Shown: one piece after another, positions 24,046-37,184 of the stretch
How positions within the stretch are numbered: the first letter of the stretch is position 1
Layout: every line of letters starts with the position of its first letter
From: Medicago truncatula
Taxonomy: Eukaryota > Streptophyta > Magnoliopsida > Fabales > Fabaceae
Direction of reading: 5' to 3'
Length of the DNA: 64,000 bases
NCBI RefSeq assembly: GCF_003473485.1
Contig: NC_053047.1
Location: forward strand, 1,875,001-1,939,000
Notes under the pieces: generated by a model
Databases searched by the model: none
What the model saw: only the letters and a program-made list of their open reading frames with translations
Told to the model about the DNA's origin: nothing
Position numbers and translations under genes: made by a program

Positions 24046-24637
24046 CACGATGGTAAGAGGAGAGACATACATCAATATGGGGAAGATATCACAAATATCA
24101 TCAATTATTTGAGACCTTTTTAAACTTTCATCTAGTGCCAAACATTGTTATGAGAACAACTGCAGCAAAAAAAACAGCCTCACCAAGAAGCCAAATCCCC
24201 AACTTCTTCTGAAATTAGAAAGAAAAAAAGTAGTGAGCAGCGAAAGAATATAAATGGTTACATAAAACACGTACGAATGAGCTAACACATCATGGACTGT
24301 AATCGGAAAAATAAAAGATTATCGTAAAACATAATAATAAGATTACATGTATTTGATATTTACAAATTAAATCGGCAAACTTTCATGAATTTTCCATTAA
24401 TAAATACCATAATCATAGTGTGAAAGCATACGTACCCTTCCTTTCTTGTTGGCATAGATAAAAAAGATGGTAAGATAGACAAACTTGAAAACAAGTCCAA
24501 CACCATTGATGGTGACGACCAAAAGGCTGTTTGGGTGCACAAAAGGCATTCCATAAAACACCCAAAATGCACAATTCAGCAGAGTTGCTAAGTATGGATC
24601 TGGTTTGAATTCTTCCACAGACTTCTTCTTGATAATT
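24046..24637 (-). pseudogene. Truncated, frameshifted SWEET (MtN3/saliva) sugar transporter
   Basis: SWEETs are seven-helix sugar uniporters. Two exon-like blocks remain on the minus strand. The first (about 24637-24436) reads [20 protein letters not shown] then [20 protein letters not shown] and [20 protein letters not shown], and ends at a gtacgt donor. The second (24208-24046) reads KKLGIWLLGEAVFFAAVVLITM, then loses frame by one base near 24130 (stop TGA in the original frame), and continues one frame over as ALDESLKRSQIIDDICDIFP...MYVSPLTIV to a gtaagt donor. The N-terminal exons and the second MtN3 repeat downstream are not found within about 700 bp on either side. It is probably a dead fragment. 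Confidence 0.85.
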
Positions 24638-24639
24638 CA

Positions 24640-25400
24640 ATAGAAAGTTGGATTGCAATTCATTCAAATAATTCATTAGTAACCCTTAATAATGTTATTC
24701 TTAGAATAAATTTTGATCAACCTTATAACAAACATGGTCGGTCATTCCCAAACCATAGATTTTTAGAAGCAATATTTGAGAGAAGCAATTCATAAAACAA
24801 GTCACTTATTTTGTCCCCAGCAAAAGGAAAAACAACACAAGTTTATCTATACGTGGATGATTTGAGAGAATATCTGATTTAAAGTTTAATCTATATTGTA
24901 TATGATTCTACGGTGAATGTTTAATTAAGTCGATCATTGGTAGATAAAAATCAATTGTTTTTTATAATAAAGATCAAAGTAGTATTATCTCTCCATATGA
25001 ATATTAATATATGCATCAAAACTAAAGAATATATTATTATAATAAAATAATTAATATCAATTTGACTGGAATTGTTGCAGAGTGCTGACAACATGGGCAA
25101 CAGTTTGCACTTTGCAGGCCTTTATTTTTCAGCCAACATTCTTTAGATTTTTTAGTATCATGCAATCTGCAGTCTCTTTTGCATTCCCACTTTAGAAGAT
25201 GGTGATAGTGACAGACACTAAAAATATTGGTCAGAAGTCAAAAAGCACCCTAGCTAGTACCTATGCTATGGTACGAGGCTGCATTTAAAAATTAAGCATA
25301 AAAATTGTCTTATTTTTAAGTTTTACTTAAATTTCTGAAAGTTTACTATTCATGTTAAAATGTTTGAATCTGCATGGAATTTGATGATTGATTTGAGTTA
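24640..25400. other. Intergenic, no gene seen
   Basis: No start exon for the SWEET relic was recognised here. The sequence is AT-rich with a diverged copy (24878-24945) of the repeat at 22860-22950. Confidence 0.4.
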
Positions 25401-25916
25401 ATATTTTTTGGCTAAAATATGTTTTTGGTCCCTGCAAATAAAGCGAATTTGGGTTTTAGTCTCTGGTAAAAAAAATAAATTGAAATCCAACCCTACAAAA
25501 TTTTTTATTTTTTAAAATAGTCCTTGGTCCTACTTATCTGATGATTTGGCCAATTTTTGCATATGTGGCTGGTGCTGAATGTATTATCATGTACATGTGG
25601 CACACAAGTGACATTTTAAATTATTTTATATATTTAAAAATCGTTTTAATTCATAGAAAATTAGTTTTTTTTAAAAAAAAAACATTTAAATTTAAATTTA
25701 AATAAATAACCGGAAAATGAACATGGTTCTCCGTTTTCAGGTTTCTTCTTCTTCATCAACTCCCCTTCATCTTTTTCTTCCTCTTTCTTCATTCAAACTA
25801 ATGAAACGTCTTGAGCTACAACAGACCTACGGGATTCTCTCCGATTCAAAGGAATATGTTTGGTATAATTCCCACCGATCCTAAATCATCGTCTCAGATC
25901 TGGCGGTTGAATTTGA

Positions 25917-26261
<345 letters not shown>

Positions 26262-26270
26262 AAGGCTCCA

Positions 26271-26390
26271 ATGACCATAGGTAGGATCTATCCCATTTTT
26301 ACAGTACGATGGTTGGTTGTTCACGGACTAGCGGTACCCACCGTTTTTTTTTTTTTGATCAATATCAGCAATGCAGTTCATCCAACGATA
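26271..26390 (+). pseudogene. psbF: psbF (cytochrome b559 beta), plastid-derived, frameshifted
   Basis: Starts 9 bp after psbE with [20 protein letters not shown] then AVPTVFF. A run of twelve T (26344-26355) breaks the frame; in the next frame [10 protein letters not shown] and the natural TAA follow. The heme-ligand His (in VHGLA) is still encoded. Substitutions (ID to IG, T to I) are also present. Non-functional. Confidence 0.95.
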
Positions 26391-26413
26391 AACCTAATCC
26401 GAATTATAGAGCT

Positions 26414-26446
26414 ACGACACAGTCAAACCCAAATGAACAAAATGTG
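26414..26446 (+). pseudogene. psbL: psbL 5' end, plastid-derived
   Basis: ACG ACA CAG TCA AAC CCA AAT GAA CAA AAT GTG encodes (M)[10 protein letters not shown], the PsbL N-terminus, 23 bp after the psbF stop as in the plastid operon. The first codon is ACG. Similarity ends abruptly at about 26446. Confidence 0.9.
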
Positions 26447-27233
26447 GTAGGGCGACGAGGCCAATGGTGCAGAAGTGTTTAAGTTGCGGTGACTTGATAG
26501 CTTCATTTTTTTTTGTGTTTTGGCTTTGTTTGCCCCTTCCCTTTTGTTGTATTTTTTTCCTGCAAAGTCCCTTGCTGCTGCTGCTGCGCTTGTTAGTATG
26601 CAGGAGCTTCATTATGTTTCTTTGCTCTATTGTTTCTCTTTTGTTGTTGCTGTTGCAGATCCAAGAGATAATCACAGATTTTAGCAAATTCTTGTTGTTA
26701 TTATTTCTTTTCTATGTGTGGATTTACCAAAAATGAATTTATGGGTTTGACATGAAGCTATGTTTGTGAATGAATTTATGATTTTTTCATAAAAATGAAA
26801 TTCTGGGTTGGGAGATGAATTTGTGTTTCGGGATGAAATTAAGGATGAATTTATGAATTTAGGGATGAACTTGGCTTTGAATTTCTGGGTAAGGGATAAA
26901 TTCATGAATTTCCCCCCTTTTCTGCAGTTTTTTTTTTTTTAATTAATTAAAATTAATTGTTATTTTTTTAAATTCCAAAAATATATTATTTCATTTTTTA
27001 AAGTATGATAAATGATATAATTGCCATCTGGATGACATGTGGCCAACTTTACACAGTCAGCGCCTGCCACATATGCAAAAATGGGCCAAATCATCTGTAA
27101 AGTGGGGTCAATGACTATTTTAAAAAACAAAAAATTTTGCAGGGATGGATTTAAAAAAAAAATATCAGGGACCAAAACTCAAATTCGCTATATTTGCAAG
27201 GATCAAAAACATATTTTAGCCATATTTTTTCAA

Positions 27234-27480
27234 GGCTAAATATGTTTTTTGTCCATGTCGTTTTAATTTCTCTAAAATTTTCTTTTAATTTTTAATCACT
27301 ATAAATTTTTCAATCGCTACTTTTGGTCTTTATTTTTAAGTACTTTTTTGTATTTTTTTTTAATGAAATTATGCATAAATGTATAGAATATTTTAAAATT
27401 TACTCAAAAAAATATTTTTTTTTACCACCAAAAATATAAAAAAATCATATTTAATTCATATTTTGGTTAAAAAAAAATTG
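27234..27480. repeat. Second Mutator-like terminal repeat, one end only
   Basis: GGCTAAATATGTTTTTTGTC and following tctaaaattttcttttaat match the ends of the 15423-15875 family. It starts 13 bp beyond the larger element. No opposite end was found. Confidence 0.5.
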
Positions 27481-30400
27481 GAAAGATCCTTATAATATTA
27501 AATATTTTTCTGCAAAATTTTAACAGAATTCTAATTTGTAATTCGAATTAAAAGAATATTCAAAACAACTAGGCAAACTTTATTTGGAAAAATATGAGCA
27601 ATAAATTACGAAAAGTTTAGAGTTTTGTGTAAATGGAAGGAGACAAAAGACTTCGTTGAAGCAATTATAAAATCGCGTTATTAAACTTGAAAATAATTTT
27701 TCTATCATTTTTATTTATTACTATATATAAACAGAAGCAAATAAACATTATTACAAAAATATATAAAATAAAAAATGATAGCTAGGCCATACAATAGCAA
27801 TAGATCTATAGTTATAGATTGATGTTTACATGATAATTTACCCTAATATTCTTGTATTTGTTGGTAATACTTAAGTTTATTTTCTAAGAGCTTGTCTTTG
27901 TAATCTTTAAAAAAAAAAAAGACTTCAAATTTTATAAGAACAATCGTAAAGCAGTCATTAATGTTACTGTTATTAATATTTTTATTTTTTTTAAAAAATA
28001 GGTAGTATGTTACATTTTTTGTATGTCATCAGGGGTGGATGCATTGTGTGGGTAAAGCAACACATCCATTCCCCAAAGTTTTTAAAAAAATAAAAAGTAA
28101 AACACAATTATATCAAAACACTTCTCTCTCGCGTGCGAAATAAATAAGTACAACATATTTGTAATAAATTATAAGCTTTTGAAGTTGATTTTGTTCTTGT
28201 GGATAGCAAACTAGCAATTGCAAGTGTTAAGTGTGTATTTTCAGCTACAAAAGTTGGGAACAGTCAACTATGTTCTTTTAAAAATTAGCAATGCTATTAT
28301 TTTAACTCATTTTCATCAAATAGACATGAGACAATTTTCATTGTTATTGTATTGAATCAACCAATGTTATTTATTATTTTTAATATAGTTTACATTATTT
28401 TTTCTTTAAAATTTTAACCACACATATACCGAATGTCTAGATCCGTCTTGTATGTCATATTTAATTCTTTTAACTAGCATATTGAGATAAGAATCGAGTC
28501 AAATTGTACTGTTCAAATCATTTTTTTATTAAGAAAGTTTTAAGTTATTGTTCTTCCCCCTTCTTATATGCTTAAATCTGTAAATATACACTTGAAAGTT
28601 TTTTCCTGGTAAAAACAACAATAAAAAAATGCATTTTAGGGAGTTTGAAGAGCAAAACAATCACCAGAAGTTTAACCTTGTAGTGAACTTCATCAAACTA
28701 CGAACCCAAAGTTGAAAATTCTTAGCACTAAGACTGATTGTTTCATCAGTTGAATTTGTGACCACACATCCCTCTTCCCCCCCCCCCCCCCCCCCCCCGT
28801 TTCCCTATGTCGAGCACTTGCGGTCAATAGCGGATACATAAGTGAAAAGTTAAGAAGTTGAAAATCTATCTATATTATTTGCTTATATCATGCGGTTGGC
28901 TGACAAATTGAAAAGTTGAATAATCGTTTTACGTAAGTGAATATGTTGTTTATGTCAGAGACAAGACATGTGAATTTTATAATGAGAGTATGTCAAATCA
29001 CTACAAATTAGGGAAGACCTGAATAAAACTACAAGAAACTATTAAAAAACATCTAATTATATAACGTTAAGGTATCGTTTGATTCATGTATAGAATCGAC
29101 AGACATGGCTCTATTGTAAACCAAGAAAAACATGATTTATTCAAACCTATGCTTACAGATGGTACAAAAAAAAAAAATCCCATCCTTTTTTCAAGCTCCC
29201 CAAAGAGTTATTCAAGATTGATAAAATGTTTCAAATGGCATGCAACCAATGAGAAAGAATCAACGGACATGGCTCTATTGTAAACCAAGAACATACAAAC
29301 ACCCTAACAACAAGCAGATACCCCTTTTGGTTCATCAACAGCGATTGCTCTACAAGCCCTCCGTGTTGGCTCAAAATGGAGGGGCTACCAGAGCAATAGA
29401 GAGTCAGATGAGCCGAACTCGTTTCAAACAATATGACAACGAGACTAACATGACGTTTATTACTGGCTATCGAGAAAATTGTGTTTGGAAAGAGCATATC
29501 GATGCCAACGTATTACAACTCACATGCTTTATTAAAAACAATTTATTTACAATCCAAACACGTTAAACACTTCTCACAACAGAGAGTTCATTAAGTAGTC
29601 ACAAACATGAAAATGACCAATTAAGGGCCCCTAATTGGGCAGTTATTGAATTAACGCATTAAACTTGCCATATCACTCATAATGTGCTCATGTGGTAACG
29701 GCGTTTATGTAAAAAAGAACATGGCCAACAAGATATGATCAACCAAAAAAAGAGTTGGCTCACATATATCTACCAAATCTAAATAACCAAATTTAAACTC
29801 CATTAACTCCTAAATGTTTTGCACTCTTCGCTAGCCTACTAGATACAACTCACAAGCTTTTATAGCATAACAATCATAAGCATCCAAACACGCTGAAAAT
29901 AAGAGGATCCAAACACACGAAATATAAGAGACCAATGCTATTTCTCGCGATAAAAAAGTTCGCATATGCATTACAAACACAAATGACCGGTGGGCAGTTA
30001 TTAAATTAACAATATCTGCAGTAAACATGTCATATCACCAGCGTACATCTGGTTGACAAATTCACTAGAAACAATTTAACTTTAAGACAGCCACACCCTA
30101 AAAGAGGACGGATTCATAGGAATTCCATACCAATTCCAACTATGATACCAAAATTAAAAATGATGCAAGAGCACAGCCATGTAATAACATTAAGGGGAAG
30201 AAGTGACAAATTGTACATGGTGGCGCTAACCTGTGCATAACCAGAATGTGATACTGATAAGTAACAAAATTCGGAAGTCATGACTACAGCAATAACTATA
30301 TATGTAACAAAAGTTGAAAAAAAAAATGATTTAAAGAAGCCAAACTGGCCTCAACCAGTTCATACATCCAATCCTCTCATTCCAAATGTTCGAGAATGGA

Positions 30401-30590
30401 TTGGGCACAGTGCTGTTGCAGAAAAGTAACAGTCAAACACTTTGATGCCAATTTCTCTGATTCTAGGCCGGCATATTATCACGCCTGCTGTTTCAGTTAG
30501 ATATCTACACAGGAAAAACAAAACTCATCTGCAAGAGACTATCTGTGAGATCAGATTTGCACAAAACAACCACATCGGAAGATCTGATCA
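27481..30590. other. Gene-poor stretch, includes a 22-base C run
   Basis: No supported gene. 28777-28798 is an uninterrupted run of 22 C. Between 29620 and 30040 a 'gggcagttattRaattaac...catatcac' block occurs twice. ORFs such as 29240-29566 lack any recognisable feature. The last few hundred bases may be 3' flank of the SUO-like gene. Confidence 0.4.
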
Positions 30591-30592
30591 CT

Positions 30593-30666
30593 TTACGACC
30601 CATCAGCAGCACGAGTAGCAGCATCACTCATAGTTTCCCCAATTTTTCTGACATTTTCCATAAAAG
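30593..30666 (-). other. Probable spliced 3'-UTR exon of the SUO-like gene, with a 22-codon ORF
   Basis: On the minus strand a good acceptor (tatatgcag) precedes cttttATG. The frame from 30661 to 30593 encodes MENVRKIGETMSDAATRAAD then GS and TAA. It lies about 340 bp after the SUO stop on the same strand; a possible donor is near the stop (aag|gtcagc or ttg|gtaagc type). No upstream donor joins it to SUO in frame. It may be a downstream ORF or the tail of an unseen transcript. Splicing is inferred. Confidence 0.35.
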
Positions 30667-31004
30667 CTGCATATAAACACAAGAGTTACGACTTCAATTC
30701 ATCAAAACCTTTAAACTTTGCGTAACCAAAACAGAATCAAATCAGAAACATACAAACAAATCTGATGCATTAAAAAGGAACTATTTTTTAACAAAAGTAA
30801 TAGAAAGAGATGCTTCTCGAATACAAGATTGCATGTCCATGTAAGAAATATGTTTGGAACATAACAAAATCCCTAAATCGGAAATGCATGCAAACTGTAT
30901 ATCATTGGAATTATGATGTTGAAAATACATTGCAAAGAGTTGACATAGTCAGAGAGCTTACAAGGGGCTGACCTCTTAAAAAATTGCTTCGTAGAGCTAT
31001 TATC

Positions 31005-34000
31005 CTACTGCCATGAAGGGGGATGTTTGTAACTGAATCTATCAGTTCCATCCCAACCGCCATCAGGTTCCTTTCTTTTTAATGCACCTGCCATCTGAAA
31101 CATCTTCAAGTGATCCTCCATCAAGGCTTGTGGACTGGGGACGGGCATCTGCCTCAACCCTGAAGGCAATCTGTCATCTCTGCGCTCGGCGTCCGTACCA
31201 CCAGGGCCTGAATTAAGATCCAAACTCTGACTTCCCCATTTTCTGCTGTCGGGAATTACGTTACTTGTACTGCCTGGAAGACTCATAACATAAGGGCGGG
31301 GATATGTAGATGAGACAATGCCTCCAGGCCCAACCGGCTGCGAGGGCATAGTAGGAAAGCAAAGTCCACTGACAGTTGATGAATCCATAAATGGTGTTGA
31401 ACAACCAGAAAAGGCGTTTGAAGATAATGGAAAATTGGTTTCAAATGGAAATCCCGGATATGGAAAGGGGGTTGTAGGTGGATATGCAACAGCAGGAGAG
31501 GATGAAAGTACTGGCCCTCTGTACATTTCAGGACTGAAGGGTGAGCTGCCTGTCGAACCTATGATCCGCTGTGGCCCAGAAGCACCAACATAACTCTGTT
31601 CCCCTCTACCAGGCAAAAGTGGCGGGACAGTAATTGCAGAATACGAATTACCCGGAGGAAACCAAGAAGAATAGTTCCCAAATTCAGCGTTATTTGTTCT
31701 GGTGCCATGAACAGAACTTGAAAATGGCACAGGACCTTTCATCTGCAGACTACGAGCTGGGACTTCAGTACTAACTTCATCAAGGCCTGGCCCATTATTT
31801 AAATCAAAGTCTCTTGAAACACTTCCGCCATTAGATAACCCACTGGACAACGAAGGTTGTTTACTTGGTAAAGAAGGAATGTCCATTTTACCCATAGCGA
31901 AAGATCCAGCTTCAGGAGTCTCATCTAACCTGTTTAGATCAAGATCAAGTCCCACAGCACTGCGGTCATGTGCTCCAGACTCTAAGGAACCCCGGTAACC
32001 AACATCCTCAAAACCTATTTCATCTGCCACATTTAAATCAAAATCTAAAGGAGCACGGCCTTGTTTGACTGAAGTCGTTTCAACGGAAGGAATATCACCA
32101 GTATTTGATGGCATCTCAGCATTTTTCCTAGGTTCGGCTGGCCGGAATGCACTTGTAGCAGCTGAACCTTTCCATCCAAGTTCCCCCTTACTCCGCAATG
32201 GATTTTCTGGTAGAACAACTGGTCCTTTGGTAGCAGAAGCCACTGTAATAGAAGCATGGAAGGCCCCTGAGAGGGATGGAATAGGAAAAGGCAATGGGCA
32301 AGGAACATGAACTGCAGATGAACTGGTCGGATCTTCCTGTCTAACAATATCCCCTTGGCCTGCATCTTCAACGGGGTATCCCTCATTTAAATCAAAGTCC
32401 AGTTTTACAGCTGCATCAGAACCACTAGCAATTGGGGATGTATTAGCATTGCCTGCATTCAACTCTGCAGCAACTACAGATTTCTTTCCTTCTATATTAG
32501 AATCACATGTTTCGGGCACTTCGTTCTCCTTTTCAGAAGTAATTGGTATATCTGAGTTAAGAGATGAACTGCCAATGAGCTCTTTTCTAACAGAATTCTC
32601 TTCACAACGTTCATCAACACCATCTGCAACTGCTGAATCCAGATCCATTCGTTTCTCAGAAGGCTTGCTCTCAACTGCCATCACATTATTAGTATTTTCG
32701 TCCCTGGATACCGTCAAAGCACTACCAGAAGCAGGTAACATAACATCCTCCCTTTTCACATCTATGGACTCACAGGTATCTGCAACTGGAGAGCCTTTTT
32801 GCACAGGTATAATACCCGTCACTTTCTCCGCACTGATCTGGCTCTTACTATCTACACCTGAAGATAACTCGGGGGATATTTTACCTGGTTCATTTTCAAT
32901 CATACCACTTGCAACCGTTTCTGAAACTAACATTTTCCCGTGCTCTGTGAGACCGCCATCCTTGTTATCAGTCTTCTGATCATCATCAAAAGAGGAAGTC
33001 CTCAACTTTTTAGAGCCTGGACTAGTGCTGTTTTTAGGCCATTGAGTTCCCGATTCCCTCCTCTCGTGAAAACCCTCCGCACCTCCCGCCTCTGCATGAG
33101 ACTCCTTTCTGCCTGGAAATACAGTTTCAGACGTATCCTCTTTGGTGTCAGGCCGTAAGCATGAACCTTCAGTATTCTGTATCGCGTCTGTAGTAGAGAA
33201 ATTTACTTGTTTTTTACCATCACCAGTTTTCTCCACACAGCTAGATGAAACGGCTTCACCATCTGAAAAATCACGCGATACCATAGTCACCAGATGCCTA
33301 GAATTATTTTTGAATTGCAAAGTATTCACAGGATGCTCTCCGGTAGCCCCACCATCAGACTGTCTCTGAGTGCGACCAGCTGCTTCAAAAGAATGTCGAT
33401 CATTCCCTGAGCTTGATTCATCAGCTGCAGGAGACTTCCTCTCGGGTGAAGGCAGAGGTGAGACATTTTCACATCTGGACATTTCTCCTGCAGCCACAGA
33501 AGCAAGCAGATTCATACCATCATCTCCGGGGGACACAGAGGAACTTGCTTCAGAAAATTTCACACAGCTCTCAACTAATGCATTCATGGGGCTTAAAGAA
33601 GCATCATATGTCTGCCCTGATCTGGAAACAAATCCAGTTGAAGAACTGGTTGTTTTTGACGTTTCTGCTACTTTATCACCATCTTCATTAGCCCTGCACC
33701 GCTCATCCACTCGCGGAGAACACTTAGCTTCATCACAACCAGTAATTTCCTTAGCATTGGATGCATCATTCATCACATTCGACACATGGGTTTGCAAACA
33801 ATCAGTTTTAGCTTTAACTCTTCTGTCCTGATTCTCATTCTTGTCGGCAGGAGGTGATGTTTTGCCGCATGTAATAGCAGGTTCTTCAAAAGTGCCCCCA
33901 CTAGCTACCCTGGAAGGACTGCGCCCAGTGTTCGGCAACCTCACAATCAGTCGTTGATTATGCCCTTGATCGGAAAGGGGCTGATCAGATGGTTTTTCAT

Positions 34001-37000
34001 GGGACATTCTGGTTGGCGAAACTTTATCAGAAGGTGAATTTCTTGTCGAATTCTTGGCAGAGCTATGGTCCTTCAGAACTACAGCAACGCCAGCTCCATG
34101 TATACCATTACTCGACTTTCGAGATCGGGAAGCATTACCAGGAATTTTGCTCCCACTTATAGACCCTGCAGTGGAGCTCTTCGCATGTTCACTAGAACAA
34201 GATCTGCTGTTGTTTTGAGATTGACTAGAACTACTGCTCCTCTCCTCCTTGATGGGTGTCAGAGGTAAATCTGATGTTGTTGCACCAACAATGAGTTTAA
34301 CATTTTGATCTTTTGTGTTGCTGCCTACTGAGGCAGTCATTGATTTAGTTGAGCCAGGGGATGAAGAGAACTTGGATAGTACTTCTCCAGAATTATGTTT
34401 AGATTGGGAATTTTTGGATGCTGAAGGTTGAATAGGAGAGCTCTTCGCAACATTCTCAGAGGATCCTCCGGTTCTCCTATTTCCAGAGTGAGAAACATCT
34501 GACGGTGATGGCTTTGTGGGCCAAGAAACAGCACGGGTTGAACCAGGTTTTGTATCAGTCATATTCATTTCAGCTTCAACACGCTTTTTCCATGTGTCTA
34601 CCAAACTCCTGGCTTTCCTCTGAATTTCAGAATTTTTGTGGCTGCGTAAATTATTAACAGATTTTCCAACATTACAGGTTTGTAGTGCATGAAGGTTCAC
34701 AGGAAGCTTATCCAATGCACGGAGTAAAGCTAACAAAAATTCTTCAGACTTATCAACATTACCATCGCCAATTTTCCCCTTATGGACCTCTTGTAGCCAT
34801 TCATCTAACACAGGCAAACCACGAAGCTGTACGAACCAGCCTAGACAGTCATAATGTTCTGTGAGCGATATCACGTCAACAAGCATCGTTCTCCCAGCCA
34901 AATCAATTTTTTTATCAGCACTATCAGGTTGCATGAGCTGTACAAATTTTTCAACCCCTTCAAAGTCCACAAGCCCGCCTTTTTCAGTGATTCTAGCAAT
35001 CTCGGTCCTTAGCATCTCCAGTCTAAACTGACCAGAATCTCCAACTTCTACCTTAAATAATCGCTCTTTTTTAGACGAATCAGATCCCTGATCACCTCGC
35101 TCTCTCTTTTTTCCCTTACCCTGTACACCAAATGAAGAACTATTTTGAATGTTATCAGAACTAGATTTCAATGACTGTGTTGACGTTGGACCATTCAATG
35201 GTTTTGGAGAACGGCCTCCTGACTGCACAGCCCCATGCATTTCTAGTTTTGTCTTGTCTAATAGGTGGTCAACTTCTTCCTGCTGATCCTGAATCAACGG
35301 AAAGATCACAAATTTATCAGTTATACACAATTATACACAAAAAATAGTGAAAGAAAATAAAATATATATGAAGACTTACATTAACAAAGTCCTTATCAGT
35401 TAGCCACCGTAAACAATTGTTGTCAATGTCGTACACTCGTCTACAAACAAATGCGGATATCCCTGAAGGAAGTTCAACACCTTTACGGAGAAATGCGACT
35501 TTACAAGGATGGAGTAATGATGCAGCATGTGTCTCATCCTTGTGAAAGGAGTAGAAGACTTCGTTTGGTGCAGCTTCCACTGCAATCCCTTTAGAGAGCT
35601 TCAAATCAGCAGGTCGGTAAAACCAATTCACTTCTAAACTTGGACTTTCTTCTTTATTAAATATTAACTTGCGAATTATTCCAATAAAAGGAGGCGAATC
35701 CTGGGGTGGTTTGAATAGTGCACAGTCACCAACACGAATCTTGCGTCCATCCTACAATGAGTAACAATGAGAACTAATTAGATCAAAAGATATTCAGGAA
35801 GACAACAAGCAGGAACACGACAAGGACATAAAATGAATCTCGAAGCAGTTGAAGCAACTAAAAATAATTGGCAAAAACAGTTACGGAAAATTAGATGCTA
35901 ATCTAATAAGCATAGAAAAATATAGATACACCAATATCGAAAGGGGGATGCAACGAAGATATACCAAATGCAAAGTTCAACAAAAAAAACGTAAATGAAT
36001 TCATTAAGTTAAACAAAGACATAAAAATTTGGAATAAGATTCAAACATGATAGATTTACAAAAAATTTAAAAGCAAATTGAAGCTCAAAATGCAATCAAT
36101 CCAACCATCAAAATGCAAAAATGATTGAGCTCAAAAACCAAGGTTTTAATCATCCCTTGGTCACGTCATCGATATTTAACAAAATTTAGAATGAAATGAC
36201 AACCATAAATGATTTAAGATTTTGCAGAAGTAAATTAAAGCTCAAAATGCAATCAATTCAACCATCAGAAAAAAGTTTCAATACAGATAGATCTCAACAA
36301 AAACAATGAATCATTAAGAAAAATTTAATCACTTTAAAAAACAATCTGCAATAGCGATTGTGGGAACACTATCAAAACATGAATACAGCAAATCTGGAAT
36401 AAGATGTCGAGCATAAATGATTTGCAAAATACAGAAAACAGTTATTAAAAACACCAACAACCAAGATTGCGGTGAGGCTTTTTACATAAATACAACGGCA
36501 ATGCAGTTACAATTGCCGCTAATAACCTCAAAATCAGACACATTTGGCAAAATTTTCCCACAATATCAACTGTAATTTAAAAAACAAAAGTACCCATTTT
36601 GTTAACACAGACACAGATAAACCCAAATAACATCCAAAGAACTCAAGGACATTCATCCAACCCCCAAAACACCTCAAAACAATTATAAAAAATAAAATAA
36701 AATCCAAATTCCTTTTAAAATCAAAATAATCACCTCTTTAAACAGATTAAAGAACAGATCAAAAAAACCTCTCATCCAGATTAAGGTAATCAAACACAAA
36801 AACCATGAATCTCATAAATATAAAAATACACAAAATCAGCTCAAAAACCATAAATCATAAATCATAAACCAACACCAAAATCAGCTCAAAAAACATAAAA
36901 TAAATCCAATCAAAAGCTGATAGATAAGCAAATTAATTCATCTCAATTTCAAAACCAATTAAATTTAACATCAAAAAAGGAAGAGAAAAAAATACAAAAT

Positions 37001-37184
37001 CTTATGAAAATTTAATCAATCAACAATAAAAAACGAAACTTTAGAAGAAAATAATAGAATTGATATATACTTTGCATATAAATTTTGACGGTGAAGAAAC
37101 GGTGACTACAGTGGTCGGGTTAGAAGGTACAGGCCACATGTGCCGATTGTGTTTCCACTTCTTCTCACCACCAAACCCATACAT
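31005..37184 (-). CDS. SUO: SUO-like BAH domain / TFIIS N-terminal (LW) domain protein with GW motifs
   Basis: In Arabidopsis, SUO is a nuclear GW protein that promotes miRNA-mediated translational repression. Exons: 37184-37071, 35751-35380, 35288-31005, all phase 0 with GT/AG borders, giving 1589 residues (Arabidopsis about 1610, from memory). Exon 1 encodes MYGFGGEKKWKHNRHMWPVP. Exon 2 is the BAH domain (about 39-162; DGRKIRVGDCALFKPPQDSP and NWFYRPADLKLSKGIAVEAA). The TFIIS-N/LW helical bundle is at about 268-403. A long Ser-rich disordered region follows, then five DLN motifs (FDLNEG, FDLNVA, LDLDLNRL, FDLNNG, LDLNSG). GW/WG sites include LGWKG, KWGSQ and GGWDG near the C-terminus, which ends PSWQ. 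The start is the first in-frame ATG; the overlapping second ATG is out of frame. Confidence 0.93.

Noticed and set aside
29240..29566. 108-codon plus-strand ORF
   Set aside because: No recognisable motif, promoter or splice context, and an overlapping opposite-strand ORF of similar length suggests chance.
32449..33831. Plus-strand ORFs of 92-176 codons opposite the SUO-like gene
   Set aside because: Shadow frames of the Ser-rich SUO coding exon with no features of their own.
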